A stretch of 64,000 nt of DNA from Vibrio mangrovi (GCF_024346955.1 NZ_AP024883.1:1-64000); one strand, 5' to 3'. Counted from the first letter of the stretch, positions 18,652-28,466 are shown. Numbers and translations: made by a program. Notes: generated from the letters alone by a model not told the origin.

Positions 18652-18694
18652 GTAAAAAATAAAACCCACTGCACAGCATTTTGGGCAGTGGGTT
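18652..18694 (-). terminator. terminator/attenuator between binding-protein and permease genes
   Basis: On the minus strand AACCCACTGC and GCAGTGGGTT form a 10-bp stem followed by TTTTATTTTTTAC. Such a site would keep binding-protein mRNA in excess of permease mRNA, as is usual in ABC operons. Confidence 0.85.
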
Positions 18695-18736
18695 ACGATA
18701 TAATTCTGGTTCTTCAGAATCATAGCTGTGGTTCAA

Positions 18737-19486
18737 TTATTTTTTAGTAATATCGGTATTGAACCATTTTTCTGAGATCTGGCTGAGTGTACCATCTGCC
18801 CGCATTTCAGTGAGAGCCTTGTTGACTTCTCCCTGAAGTTTTTTGCCTTGTGCATTGTTCAGAAATGGCCAGGCATTCTCGATGGTTTCAAATGGTTTTC
18901 CGGCCAGTTGCAGTGGCAAACCTGACTTCTGAATCACTTCCAGAATAGACAGACGATCCATTACAAAGGCATCAACCCGGCCAAGTGCAACATCCTGTTC
19001 AAAGCTTGAGTCATAAGTTTTGATGTTGATTTGGTTATCGGTGTCGTATTGGCGCAGTAGTTGCTCAAAGTTAGAACCCAGATTGACAGCAACTGTTTTA
19101 CCTTTGAGGTCATCCAGGCCGTGAATCGTATCATTGCCTTTGCGTACTGCAATTTGAGCGCCGTCGATCACATACGGATCAGAGAACAGATACTTCTGTT
19201 TACGGGCATCTGTAATCGTGATCTGATTGGAAATAGTATCGATACGTCCGGTTTCCAGCAGACCAAACAATCCAGAGAAGCTCGCTGTGACGAATTTCAC
19301 CTGATAGTCATTACGCTTGCCGATTTCTTTCCATAGATCAACTTCGAAGCCTTGTAATTCATCTTTTTTGACAAACGTGAACGGAAAGTAACGACCGGAC
19401 ATGCCGACTTTAACTTCCGTTGCTGCCTGTACATTCATTGTTGTAAAGACGAGAGCTGCAATTGCAGCGGTGAACCATTTTTTCAT
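18737..19486 (-). CDS. polar amino-acid ABC transporter, periplasmic binding protein
   Basis: 249 aa. Signal peptide MKKWFTAAIAALVFTTMNVQA, then an SBP_bac_3 fold (GFEVDLWKEIGKR, ITDARKQKYLFSDPY, GRVDAFVMDR). Looks closest to cystine/polar amino-acid binders; the ligand is not certain. ATG at 19486 has GGAG upstream. First gene of the operon, upstream of dnaA and divergent from it. Confidence 0.92.
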   Translation of the reverse strand: MKKWFTAAIAALVFTTMNVQAATEVKVGMSGRYFPFTFVKKDELQGFEVDLWKEIGKRNDYQVKFVTASFSGLFGLLETGRIDTISNQITITDARKQKYLFSDPYVIDGAQIAVRKGNDTIHGLDDLKGKTVAVNLGSNFEQLLRQYDTDNQINIKTYDSSFEQDVALGRVDAFVMDRLSILEVIQKSGLPLQLAGKPFETIENAWPFLNNAQGKKLQGEVNKALTEMRADGTLSQISEKWFNTDITKK

Positions 19487-19520
19487 GTTGATCTCCAAAA
19501 TCTTTCGTACGCTTATTTTA

Positions 19521-19569
19521 ATGATATATATCATAACAAAAGAAATAACGATAAGTTATGGATCATAAC
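19521..19569. promoter_or_regulatory. palindromes upstream of the ABC transporter operon
   Basis: ATGATATATATCAT (19521-19534) is a perfect 14-bp palindrome, and GTTATGGATCATAAC (19555-19569) has arms GTTATG/CATAAC. Both lie 35-85 bp upstream of the binding-protein start and could be operator sites; the regulator is unknown. Confidence 0.4.
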
Positions 19570-19881
19570 CTATGCTCGATATATGAATCATGATCCATAT
19601 TTTCATTTGTCTCAAAGATCTTTAGCAGGATTCGATGCAGGTCACTCCTTGCTTAAAGTGAATACTCTAAACTGGGGATAACTTTGCAGGATCAACCTTT
19701 TTGTGCACGGATATGTGGGTAAATTAGGGACATTTTGGATAGATCCAAGAATAAATAGGGCAAAATGTGTGAATAACTTGGATCTAGTTTACAGGTTTGT
19801 CGATCATTTGCTGGCGATCTTTGAGATCAACAGGTAGAATTGCCAATCTTTATCGATCATCTAATCAGAGTGAGGGAACAG
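19570..19881 (+). promoter_or_regulatory. dnaA upstream region with DnaA-box-like sites
   Basis: No gene. TGTGGGTAA (19714-19722) and TGTGAATAA (19768-19776) are each one mismatch from a DnaA box, and GATC sites are frequent. This fits the autoregulation and sequestration usual for dnaA. The promoter itself is not clear to me. Confidence 0.5.
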
Positions 19882-21285
19882 GTGTCATCTTCTCTTTGGT
19901 TGCAGTGTCTGCAACAGCTTCAGGAAGAGCTTCCGGCGACAGAATTCAGCATGTGGGTTCGACCGCTGCAAGCCGAGCTCAATGACAATACTCTCACTTT
20001 ATTCGCCCCAAACCGTTTTGTGCTTGATTGGGTACGGGATAAGTATCTCAATAGCATCAATCGTCTTCTCAACGAGTATTGTGGGAATGATATTCCAAGT
20101 TTACGTTTTGAAATTGGAACCCGTCCGGTTGCTGAACCCAAACCGGCTCCGGTAAGAACGCCGGCAGATGTTGCTGCTGAATCTTCAGCACCGGCCCGGC
20201 TTCAGGCCAGAAAACCCGTACATAAAACCTGGGATGATGAATCTGCACCGATCGAAATTAATTATCGATCGAATATGAACCCGAAACATAAGTTCAATAA
20301 CTTTGTTGAAGGTAAGTCCAACCAGCTCGGTCTGGCTGCGGCAAAACAGGTTGCTGATAACCCCGGCGCCGCTTATAACCCGCTATTTTTATACGGTGGA
20401 ACCGGCCTGGGTAAAACTCACCTGCTGCATGCTGTCGGTAATGCGATCGTTGATCATAATCCACATGCAAAAGTGGTTTATATGCATTCTGAGCGTTTTG
20501 TGCAGGATATGGTTAAAGCACTGCAAAACAATGCGATAGAAGAATTTAAGCGTTACTACCGTAGTGTTGATGCACTTTTGATCGATGATATTCAGTTCTT
20601 TGCAAACAAAGAACGATCTCAGGAAGAATTTTTCCATACTTTTAATGCGTTGCTTGAAGGCAACCAGCAAATCATTCTGACTTCCGATCGTTATCCGAAA
20701 GAAATTAACGGTGTGGAAGATCGTCTCAAATCCCGTTTTGGTTGGGGACTGACCGTCGCAATTGAGCCGCCGGAGCTGGAAACGCGTGTGGCGATACTGA
20801 TGAAGAAAGCGGAAGATCACCAGATTCATCTGGCTGACGAAGTGGCTTTCTTTATTGCGAAACGGCTACGTTCCAATGTTCGTGAGCTGGAAGGTGCATT
20901 GAACCGTGTAATTGCCAATGCTAATTTTACTGGTCGGCCGATTACGATTGACTTTGTTCGTGAAGCTTTGCGTGATTTACTGGCTTTACAGGAAAAACTG
21001 GTCACGATTGATAATATTCAGAAAACCGTTGCTGAGTATTATAAAATCAAGGTTGCAGATTTACTGTCGAAACGTCGTTCCCGTTCGGTTGCCCGCCCTC
21101 GTCAACTGGCAATGGCACTGGCCAAGGAACTGACAAACCATAGTCTGCCGGAAATCGGCGATGCGTTTGGTGGACGTGATCATACGACTGTCCTTCATGC
21201 CTGTCGTAAGATTGAACAGCTAAGAGAAGAAAGTCACGATATCAAGGAAGATTACTCAAACCTGATTCGGACGCTCTCTTCCTGA
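19882..21285 (+). CDS. dnaA: chromosomal replication initiator DnaA
   Basis: 467 aa from a GTG start. Domain I starts SSSLWLQCLQQLQEELPATEF; a variable domain II follows; the AAA+ domain has Walker A GGTGLGKTHL and Walker B DALLIDDIQF; domain IV carries the DnaA signature GGRDHTTVLHACRKI. I prefer the GTG at 19882 because GAGGGAA lies just upstream and it gives the usual Vibrio N-terminus; the ATG at 19840 adds 14 odd residues. It is ~19.5 kb from oriC. Confidence 0.97.
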   Translation: MSSSLWLQCLQQLQEELPATEFSMWVRPLQAELNDNTLTLFAPNRFVLDWVRDKYLNSINRLLNEYCGNDIPSLRFEIGTRPVAEPKPAPVRTPADVAAESSAPARLQARKPVHKTWDDESAPIEINYRSNMNPKHKFNNFVEGKSNQLGLAAAKQVADNPGAAYNPLFLYGGTGLGKTHLLHAVGNAIVDHNPHAKVVYMHSERFVQDMVKALQNNAIEEFKRYYRSVDALLIDDIQFFANKERSQEEFFHTFNALLEGNQQIILTSDRYPKEINGVEDRLKSRFGWGLTVAIEPPELETRVAILMKKAEDHQIHLADEVAFFIAKRLRSNVRELEGALNRVIANANFTGRPITIDFVREALRDLLALQEKLVTIDNIQKTVAEYYKIKVADLLSKRRSRSVARPRQLAMALAKELTNHSLPEIGDAFGGRDHTTVLHACRKIEQLREESHDIKEDYSNLIRTLSS

Positions 21286-21382
21286 TATTTGTATAGAAAA
21301 AACAGCTATATTGAACAAATAGTACTGTGTTGATGGATAACCCGGTCTTTATCGGTTGGGTTCCATAAATAAAGAGCGAACT

Positions 21383-22483
21383 ATGAAATTTACCATTGAA
21401 CGTAGCAATTTGATTAAACCGCTTCAGCAGGTATCCGGAACGGTTGGCGGACGGACAACTCTGCCGATCCTTGGCAATTTGTTGCTGGCGGTTGAAGGTG
21501 ACATGCTTATGCTGACGGCCACCGATCTGGAAGTTGAACTGGTGGGTAAAGTCGCTTTGGAAGGGGATGTGGAAACCGGCAGTGTTACGGTACCTGCCCG
21601 GAAATTCCTCGATATCTGCCGGGGTTTGCCCGATGATGCTGTGATTTCTGTTTTACTCGATGGTGATCGGTTACAGATTCGTTCCGGACGCAGCCGGTTT
21701 TCTCTGGCGACTCTGCCGGCAAAAGATTTTCCAAATATTGAAGACTGGCAGAGCGAGCTGTCACTGACTTTATCGCAGGCTGATCTACGTGGCCTGATCG
21801 AAAAAACTCAGTTTTCAATGGCAAATCAGGATGTTCGCTATTATCTCAATGGTATGTTGTTTGATATTGAAGAGACAACATTGCGCTCGGTGGCAACCGA
21901 TGGTCACCGGATGGCTGTCGCTCAGGTTGAATTGCCTGAATCATTGGCGGCCCAACAAATAATTGTTCCGCGCAAAGGTGTTCTGGAACTGGTAAAATTG
22001 TTGGATGCGCCGGAACAGCCGGTTATCGTACAAATTGGTAGTGCCAACGTCCGTGTTGAAGTTAATCAGTTTATTTTTACTTCAAAATTGATTGATGGGC
22101 GTTTTCCTGATTATCGTCGGGTATTGCCGCAGAGTACCAATAAAATGTTGGTTGCATCCTGTGATGTATTGCGTCACGCGTTTTCCCGCGTTGCCATCCT
22201 GTCGAATGAGAAATTCCGTGGTGTACGTCTGAACGTTGACGGTAATGAGATGCGGATTACAGCAAATAACCCGGAACAGGAAGAAGCAGAAGAAGTGCTG
22301 GATGTTAATTTTGACGGAGACTCGATAGAGATCGGTTTTAACGTCAGCTATGTTCTGGATGTCCTGAATACTCTGAAGTGCGATAATGTGCGGATTTCTA
22401 TGTCGGATTCGAATGCCAGTGCTTTGATCGAAAATGTTGAAGACGATAGTGCAATGTATGTCGTCATGCCGATTCGGTTATAA
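21383..22483 (+). CDS. dnaN: DNA polymerase III beta sliding clamp
   Basis: 366 aa starting MKFTIERSNLIKPLQQVSG, the standard start; it ends with the MPIRL tail typical of beta clamps. Forms the dimeric ring tethering polymerase III and other clamp-binding proteins. It is 97 bp downstream of dnaA and followed by recF. Confidence 0.97.
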   Translation: MKFTIERSNLIKPLQQVSGTVGGRTTLPILGNLLLAVEGDMLMLTATDLEVELVGKVALEGDVETGSVTVPARKFLDICRGLPDDAVISVLLDGDRLQIRSGRSRFSLATLPAKDFPNIEDWQSELSLTLSQADLRGLIEKTQFSMANQDVRYYLNGMLFDIEETTLRSVATDGHRMAVAQVELPESLAAQQIIVPRKGVLELVKLLDAPEQPVIVQIGSANVRVEVNQFIFTSKLIDGRFPDYRRVLPQSTNKMLVASCDVLRHAFSRVAILSNEKFRGVRLNVDGNEMRITANNPEQEEAEEVLDVNFDGDSIEIGFNVSYVLDVLNTLKCDNVRISMSDSNASALIENVEDDSAMYVVMPIRL

Positions 22484-22539
22484 GTCTGATCGGATGAATT
22501 CGTCTTTAACGATAGATTGTCTTTAAGATTGATTGAAGT

Positions 22540-23619
22540 ATGCCTCTTTCGCGCTTAATGATTCAGCAGTTTAGGAATATCAAAGCCTGTGATATCTCAT
22601 TATCATCAGGCTTTAACTTTCTTATCGGCGCGAACGGAAGCGGCAAAACCAGTGTCCTTGAAGCGATTTATATGCTGGGACACGGGCGTTCCTTCAAGAG
22701 TAATTTAACCGGCAGAGTGATTCAGAATGAGTGCCAGGAACTGTTTGTTCACGGCCGTTTTTTGAACCCGGACCAAATTGAGATACCTGTCGGCATTAAT
22801 AAGCAGCGTGATGGCTCAGTTGAGGTTAAAATAGGGGGTCAGTCCGGGCAAAAACTGGCTCAGCTGGCACAGGTGCTTCCCTTGCAATTGATTCACCCGG
22901 AGGGCTTTGAGCTACTTACGGATGGTCCGAAGCAACGGCGGGCATTTATCGACTGGGGTGTGTTTCATTCCATTGCGGCTTTTTTTGATGCCTGGGGGCG
23001 CTTTCGTCGTTTGAGTAAGCAACGTAACGCATTGCTCAAGACGGCGACAGACTACCGGGAGCTTAAATACTGGGATGCGGAACTTTCGCTTCTTGCCGAG
23101 CAGATTGATGCATGGCGTGCGGATTATGTGGCCCAGATTAAGCCGGTGGCAGAGACACTTTGCCGGTCATTTTTACCGGAATTTGAAATCCAGTTACAAT
23201 ATTACCGTGGCTGGGAAAAAGAGACGTTATATCAGACGCTTCTCGAAAGAAATTTTGAACGCGATAAAATGTTAGGCTACACGTTCAGTGGCCCGAACAA
23301 AGCGGATTTAAGAATAAAAGTGAACGGCACACCGGTTGAAGATGTGTTGTCCCGTGGTCAGCTCAAGCTGATGGTTTGCGCCCTGCGGGTTGCACAAGGG
23401 CAACATTTGACATCGTTAACCGGTAAACAATGTATTTATCTCATTGATGATTTTGCTTCCGAGTTGGACAGTGAGCGTCGTAAAAGACTGGCTGACTGTC
23501 TGAAAGCGACCGGAGCACAAGTTTTTGTAAGTTCTATTACCCGGGATCAGGTGAATGACATGTTAATGTCGGACAGCAGGTTGTTCCATGTGGAACAGGG
23601 CCGGATAGAGCAAGGATAA
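22540..23619 (+). CDS. recF: DNA replication/repair protein RecF
   Basis: 359-aa SMC-like ATPase of the RecFOR pathway. Walker A GANGSGKTS, signature LSRGQLKL, Walker B LIDDFASELD. Loads RecA at gaps. Between dnaN and gyrB in the usual order, 19 bp before gyrB. Confidence 0.97.
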   Translation: MPLSRLMIQQFRNIKACDISLSSGFNFLIGANGSGKTSVLEAIYMLGHGRSFKSNLTGRVIQNECQELFVHGRFLNPDQIEIPVGINKQRDGSVEVKIGGQSGQKLAQLAQVLPLQLIHPEGFELLTDGPKQRRAFIDWGVFHSIAAFFDAWGRFRRLSKQRNALLKTATDYRELKYWDAELSLLAEQIDAWRADYVAQIKPVAETLCRSFLPEFEIQLQYYRGWEKETLYQTLLERNFERDKMLGYTFSGPNKADLRIKVNGTPVEDVLSRGQLKLMVCALRVAQGQHLTSLTGKQCIYLIDDFASELDSERRKRLADCLKATGAQVFVSSITRDQVNDMLMSDSRLFHVEQGRIEQG

Positions 23620-23638
23620 AAAATAAAGAGAGTAACTC

Positions 23639-26053
23639 ATGTCGAATAATTACGATTCATCGAGTATTAAAGTACTGAAAGGTCTGGACGCAGTAAGAAA
23701 GCGTCCGGGGATGTACATCGGCGACACGGATGATGGTACGGGCCTGCACCACATGGTCTTTGAGGTGGTGGATAACTCAATTGATGAAGCGTTAGCGGGT
23801 TACTGTAAAGATATCATTGTGACGATTCACGAAGATAACTCTGTATCTGTCAGTGATGACGGACGTGGTATTCCGACCGAACTTCACGCGGAAGAGAACG
23901 TTTCTGCGGCAGAAGTTATCATGACGGTGCTGCACGCCGGCGGGAAATTTGACGATAACTCATATAAAGTTTCCGGCGGATTGCACGGTGTGGGTATTTC
24001 TGTGGTGAATGCACTGTCTGAAAAAGTTGTGCTGACGATTCACCGTGGTGGCCAAATCCATACCCAGACTTATCATCATGGCGTACCTCAGGCACCATTG
24101 GCTGTGGTCGGTGAAACTGAAAAATCAGGAACGACGGTTCGTTTCTGGCCGAGTAATGAAACATTTACTAATGTCGAGTTCCACTACGAAATTCTTGCCA
24201 AGCGTCTGCGTGAGCTTTCTTTCCTCAACTCTGGTGTTTCGATCAAGCTGAGTGACGAGCGTGATAGTAAGCAGGACCACTTCATGTATGAAGGGGGAAT
24301 TCAGGCATTTGTTTCTCACCTGAACCGCAATAAAACCCCGATTCATGAAAGAGTGTTCCACTTCAATCAGGAACGGGAAGATGGCATCACGGTTGAAGTC
24401 GCAATGCAGTGGAATGATGGTTTCCAGGAAAGTATTTACTGCTTTACCAACAACATTCCTCAGCGGGATGGCGGAACCCACATGGCAGGTTTCCGGGCTG
24501 CACTAACACGGACACTGAACTCATTCATGGATAAAGAAGGTTTCAGTAAGAAAGAGAAAACAGCGACATCCGGAGATGATGCCCGTGAAGGTTTGACCGC
24601 CGTTATTTCCGTGAAAGTTCCAGATCCTAAATTCTCCAGCCAGACCAAAGACAAACTGGTTTCTTCAGAAGTGAAATCTGCGGTTGAAACTACGATGGGT
24701 GAAAAACTAGCTGAGTTTCTGATTGAAAACCCGAATGAAGCCAAAATTGTTTGTTCGAAAATTATCGATGCAGCCCGTGCCCGTGAAGCGGCGCGGAAAG
24801 CGCGTGAGATGACTCGGCGTAAAGGTGCATTGGATCTAGCCGGCTTGCCGGGGAAACTGGCGGACTGTCAGGAAAAAGATCCGGCTCTTTCTGAACTGTA
24901 TATTGTGGAGGGTGATTCGGCTGGTGGCTCTGCCAAACAAGGCCGGAACCGGAAAAATCAGGCGATTCTGCCGCTGAAAGGTAAAATCCTCAACGTTGAA
25001 AAAGCCCGCTTTGATAAAATGCTGTCTTCTCAGGAAGTCGCAACTCTGATCACTGCTCTGGGCTGTGGTATTGGCCGGGATGAATATAACCCGGATAAAC
25101 TGCGTTATCACAATATCATCATCATGACCGATGCGGACGTCGATGGTTCTCACATCCGTACGTTGCTGCTGACTTTCTTCTACCGCCAGATGCCCGAGTT
25201 GATCGAGCGCGGTTATGTGTATATTGCTCAGCCACCACTATATAAAGTGAAAAAAGGTAAACAAGAGCAGTACATTAAAGATGAAGATGCGATGAATCTG
25301 TATCAGATTTCACTGGCACTGGATGGTGCATCTTTCCACGTGAATCCCGATGCTCCTGCTCTGGCCGGAGAAGCTCTGGAAGGGTTGGTTCAGCGTTATA
25401 ATTCAGCAATGAAGCTGATTGACCGTATGAGTCGCCGTTATCCTCATGCCCTGGTTGGTGAGTTTGTTTATGTGCCTCGTCTGACTGAAGCTGATTGTGC
25501 TGATGAAGCGAAAGTTGAAGCCTGGACCAAGCAGTTGATTGAGCAGCTCAATGCCAAAGAAGTTGGTGCAAGTCAGTACAGCTATTCAGTTGAACAGCAT
25601 GAGGAAACTGGTATTTATTCGCCGAAAGTGACAGTTCGGACTCATGGTGTGACTTATGAGTATGCGCTGAGTGTCGATTTGCTCAATTCGAAAGAGTACG
25701 GCTCGCTGGCTGCATTATCCGAGGAATTGAACGGACTGATTGAAGATGGCGCCTATATTCAACGTGGTGAACGGACTCAGCCGGTCAGCAGCTTTGCTGA
25801 AGCAATTCAGTGGCTGGTTAAAGAATCCCGCCGTGGTTTGTCATATCAGCGATACAAAGGTCTGGGTGAGATGAACCCTGATCAGTTGTGGGAAACAACC
25901 ATGGATCCTGAAACGCGCCGCATGATGCAGGTGACGATTGAAGATGCCGTTGGTGCCGATGAACTGTTTACCACTCTCATGGGTGATCAGGTTGAACCAC
26001 GCCGGGCCTTTATCGAAGATAATGCGCTGAAAGTAGCGAATCTGGACGTGTAA
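23639..26053 (+). CDS. gyrB: DNA gyrase subunit B
   Basis: 804 aa. GHKL ATPase motifs (EVVDNSIDEA, DDGRGIP, GGLHGVGISVVNALS), TOPRIM EGDSAGGSAKQ and DADVDGSHIRTL, and C-terminal QRYKGLGEMNPDQLWETTMDP. Supplies the ATPase half of gyrase. Last gene of the dnaA-dnaN-recF-gyrB group; terminator follows. Confidence 0.98.
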   Translation: MSNNYDSSSIKVLKGLDAVRKRPGMYIGDTDDGTGLHHMVFEVVDNSIDEALAGYCKDIIVTIHEDNSVSVSDDGRGIPTELHAEENVSAAEVIMTVLHAGGKFDDNSYKVSGGLHGVGISVVNALSEKVVLTIHRGGQIHTQTYHHGVPQAPLAVVGETEKSGTTVRFWPSNETFTNVEFHYEILAKRLRELSFLNSGVSIKLSDERDSKQDHFMYEGGIQAFVSHLNRNKTPIHERVFHFNQEREDGITVEVAMQWNDGFQESIYCFTNNIPQRDGGTHMAGFRAALTRTLNSFMDKEGFSKKEKTATSGDDAREGLTAVISVKVPDPKFSSQTKDKLVSSEVKSAVETTMGEKLAEFLIENPNEAKIVCSKIIDAARAREAARKAREMTRRKGALDLAGLPGKLADCQEKDPALSELYIVEGDSAGGSAKQGRNRKNQAILPLKGKILNVEKARFDKMLSSQEVATLITALGCGIGRDEYNPDKLRYHNIIIMTDADVDGSHIRTLLLTFFYRQMPELIERGYVYIAQPPLYKVKKGKQEQYIKDEDAMNLYQISLALDGASFHVNPDAPALAGEALEGLVQRYNSAMKLIDRMSRRYPHALVGEFVYVPRLTEADCADEAKVEAWTKQLIEQLNAKEVGASQYSYSVEQHEETGIYSPKVTVRTHGVTYEYALSVDLLNSKEYGSLAALSEELNGLIEDGAYIQRGERTQPVSSFAEAIQWLVKESRRGLSYQRYKGLGEMNPDQLWETTMDPETRRMMQVTIEDAVGADELFTTLMGDQVEPRRAFIEDNALKVANLDV

Positions 26054-26061
26054 TTATTTCA

Positions 26062-26089
26062 AAAAAGGGTCCCGGAAGGGACCCTTTTC
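26062..26089. terminator. bidirectional terminator after gyrB
   Basis: AAAAAGGGTCCC GGAA GGGACCCTTTT: strong GC stem with A-run before and T-run after, between the convergent gyrB and small secreted-protein gene. Confidence 0.9.
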
Positions 26090-26091
26090 TG

Positions 26092-26451
26092 CTACGGATA
26101 GATTGAAATTTGATAGACCCATTCATATCCATCTGCGTTACATTTAGGCGAATTGTTATTAGAGTTTCCGGTAATTATCCAAACCTGTTTATTCGATGTT
26201 AGTGCAGTTAGAGCGATAGAAAACATCTGTTTTCTTTGATCCGATACAGTGTCTTCACTAATAATAAAAAAAGGATTCGGATTCTGTTGTGTGCTATTGC
26301 CACAGTCATGCCATGTTGCATTTTCAAATCTAATTAGTGTTTTATTCCCATCTGCTACTTTTATTTCTGCTATTTTATCTAGCTGGCTCCAAGCTAATGC
26401 TGCCTGGCAATAGAAGAAAACAAAGACTGCCAGTAATACTTTTTTGATCAT
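26092..26451 (-). CDS. small secreted protein of unknown function
   Basis: 119 aa with a signal peptide (MIKKVLLAVFVFFYCQAALA) and a mature part of ~100 residues with two cysteines (HDCGN, PKCNAD) likely to form a disulfide. Pattern: short beta-rich domain ending EWVYQISIYP. It resembles in plan the 105-aa protein at 46862-47179 (signal peptide, IxxIxV start, central MxxALxA segment, C-terminal Cys then beta strand). I do not recognise the family. Probably periplasmic or secreted. Confidence 0.7.
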   Translation of the reverse strand: MIKKVLLAVFVFFYCQAALAWSQLDKIAEIKVADGNKTLIRFENATWHDCGNSTQQNPNPFFIISEDTVSDQRKQMFSIALTALTSNKQVWIITGNSNNNSPKCNADGYEWVYQISIYP

Positions 26452-26699
26452 TTATTACACCTTTATACCTATGTTTATTATTAGTGAGTTATATATTAAT
26501 ACAATGTTTTTCTGAAATCCTACTTGAAATTAATTTTAATACCCTTATATCTATGAATGAAGAGGATGCCTTATTGGACCTCTGGATTGGATAGCAACCT
26601 TGCTCTGATGAGAAGGTAAGTTTATCCGGAACAAGACTGTTCGCTCTCTGGGTCATCTGAACAGAAAGTTGAACAAAACAATCATATGCAAATAAGCAT

Positions 26700-26730
26700 G
26701 ATAACTATTGCTTCATAGCGAGGATAGGAT
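26700..26730 (+). promoter_or_regulatory. possible ROSE-like RNA thermometer at the ibpA start
   Basis: TTGCT (26708-26712) can pair across TCAT with AGCGA (26717-26721), which overlaps the GAGGA ribosome site of the small heat-shock gene. A U(U/C)GCU stretch opposite the ribosome site is the hallmark of ROSE elements in ibpA leaders. The hairpin is short; a longer fold with the ~100-nt leader was not worked out. Confidence 0.4.
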
Positions 26731-27168
26731 ATGAGAACCATCGATTTCACACCTTTATACCGTAATGCCATTGGTTTTGACCGTCTGTTTAATTTAATGG
26801 AAGCCGCCAATACTAAAAATGGCTCTTCAGGTTATCCGCCATACAACATTGAACAAAAAAACGAAAATCAGTATCGGATCACGATGGCTGTTGCCGGGTT
26901 TGCTGAACCGGAGCTGGATATTACCCAACAGGAAAATACCCTGATTGTTCGTGGTGAACGTAAACCTGAAGATGAGAAAACATATATCTACCAAGGAATT
27001 GCAGAACGTAATTTCGAACGCAAATTCCAGTTGGCTGATTATGTCAAAGTTGTGGGTGCGACCATGGAAAATGGCCTGCTACATGTTGATTTAGAACGGG
27101 AAATTCCTGAAGCAATGCAGCCACGCAAAATTGCAATTAACGGTAAAAACCTGATCGAAAATAAATAA
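26731..27168 (+). CDS. ibpA: small heat-shock protein, Hsp20/IbpA family
   Basis: 145 aa. Alpha-crystallin domain (YRITMAVAGFAEPELDITQQENTLIVRGER; GLLHVDLEREIPE). N-terminus MRTIDFTPLYRNAIGFDRLF is the IbpA/B form. An ATP-independent holdase binding unfolding proteins for ClpB/DnaK. Only one copy here. It lies downstream of gyrB as in V. cholerae, from memory. Confidence 0.95.
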   Translation: MRTIDFTPLYRNAIGFDRLFNLMEAANTKNGSSGYPPYNIEQKNENQYRITMAVAGFAEPELDITQQENTLIVRGERKPEDEKTYIYQGIAERNFERKFQLADYVKVVGATMENGLLHVDLEREIPEAMQPRKIAINGKNLIENK

Positions 27169-27192
27169 TTATTTTCCGCAGGGAAAGTTGTG

Positions 27193-27219
27193 AAAGAGCG
27201 CCATCCGGCGCTCTTTTTG
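27193..27219 (+). terminator. terminator after ibpA
   Basis: AGAGCGCC ATCC GGCGCTCT followed by TTTTT; strong stem 24 bp past the stop. Confidence 0.9.
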
Positions 27220-27455
27220 ATCTGTCTGGAAGTTTGTCATGGCCTGACATTGTTGTTCCTGCCTTTGTGTTTCTTCATTACAAAAAACATTTAATCCCGT
27301 GTAATAAATTCCCATCCTGTCCGTCTAATAAAAACAGAACTGTTGAGTGACGGCGAATTCAAAACATTCGTCCTGGCTGGTGTTGCCATTAAGCGATACA
27401 GTTTGATAAAGGCTAAAAAACAACCAACGCGAATCAGGGTATGGAAGGATAGCTT

Positions 27456-28457
27456 ATGTTGATCAGGAAAAAACCACAGCTTACGGAAGCTGATGTTACA
27501 CCGGAAGCCATTTACCGGGCCCGCCGGAAATTTATGCAAGGATCTCTGGCTCTTGGAGCCAGCGTGATGCTCCCATCGCTGTCTGTAGAAGCTAAACCCG
27601 GTCAGGACGCGGGGGATTTTCAGCCGGAAGCACCACAATGGCTGAAACAGCAATTGAGTGATGCTCAGGCAAATCAGCAGGTCATCAGTGATCCTTTAAC
27701 GCCTTATAAAGACGTGACACAGTACAACAATTTCTATGAATTCGGGTACAGCAAAAGCGATCCGGCTGATGAGAGTGATACTTTTCAGCCATTTCCGTGG
27801 CAGGTGGAAATCGGTGGAGAAGTTGCTAAGCCGGGGACGTATCATTTAGAAGATTTACTGAAAGGCATCACACTGGAAGAGCGCATTTACCGACTACGTT
27901 GTGTGGAAGCCTGGTCAATGGTTATTCCCTGGATCGGTTTTCCTTTAGCCACGTTACTCAAACGGTTTGAGCCAACCAGCAAAGCGAAGTATGTCGCTTT
28001 TACTACCGTGGAACGTCCTGAGCAGATGCCGGGACAGAAGAGTCTGTTCAGTTCGATTGACTGGCCTTATGTTGAAGGATTGAGAATTGATGAAGCCATG
28101 CATCCGCTGACAATGATTGCCGTTGGTTTATATGGAAAAACACTACCGAATCAGAATGGTGCGCCATTCCGGCTGGTGGTGCCGTGGAAATATGGTTTTA
28201 AAAGTATCAAATCAATTGTCAAAATTGAGCTGACAGAACAACAGCCACCGACTACCTGGAATCTGCTGGCGCCGCATGAGTACGGATTTTATGCCAATGT
28301 GAACCCACAGGTCGACCATCCGCGCTGGAGTCAGAAAAAAGAGCGGCGTCTGCCATCGGGTCTGTTACGGCCGAATATTATTCCGACCCAACTGTTTAAC
28401 GGTTATGACGAAGTCGCTTCTCTGTATCAGGGAATGGATTTGTCGCGTTATTATTAG
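27456..28457 (+). CDS. msrP: MsrP, periplasmic protein-methionine-sulfoxide reductase, molybdopterin subunit
   Basis: 333 aa (YedY). Tat signal with RRKFMQGSLALGASVML and AxA-like cleavage region. The molybdenum-ligating Cys is in YRLRCVEAWSMVIPW. It repairs oxidised methionine in periplasmic proteins, receiving electrons from MsrQ. ATG at 27456; 9 bp before msrQ, one operon. Confidence 0.96.
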   Translation: MLIRKKPQLTEADVTPEAIYRARRKFMQGSLALGASVMLPSLSVEAKPGQDAGDFQPEAPQWLKQQLSDAQANQQVISDPLTPYKDVTQYNNFYEFGYSKSDPADESDTFQPFPWQVEIGGEVAKPGTYHLEDLLKGITLEERIYRLRCVEAWSMVIPWIGFPLATLLKRFEPTSKAKYVAFTTVERPEQMPGQKSLFSSIDWPYVEGLRIDEAMHPLTMIAVGLYGKTLPNQNGAPFRLVVPWKYGFKSIKSIVKIELTEQQPPTTWNLLAPHEYGFYANVNPQVDHPRWSQKKERRLPSGLLRPNIIPTQLFNGYDEVASLYQGMDLSRYY

Positions 28458-28466
28458 GAGAGCAAC

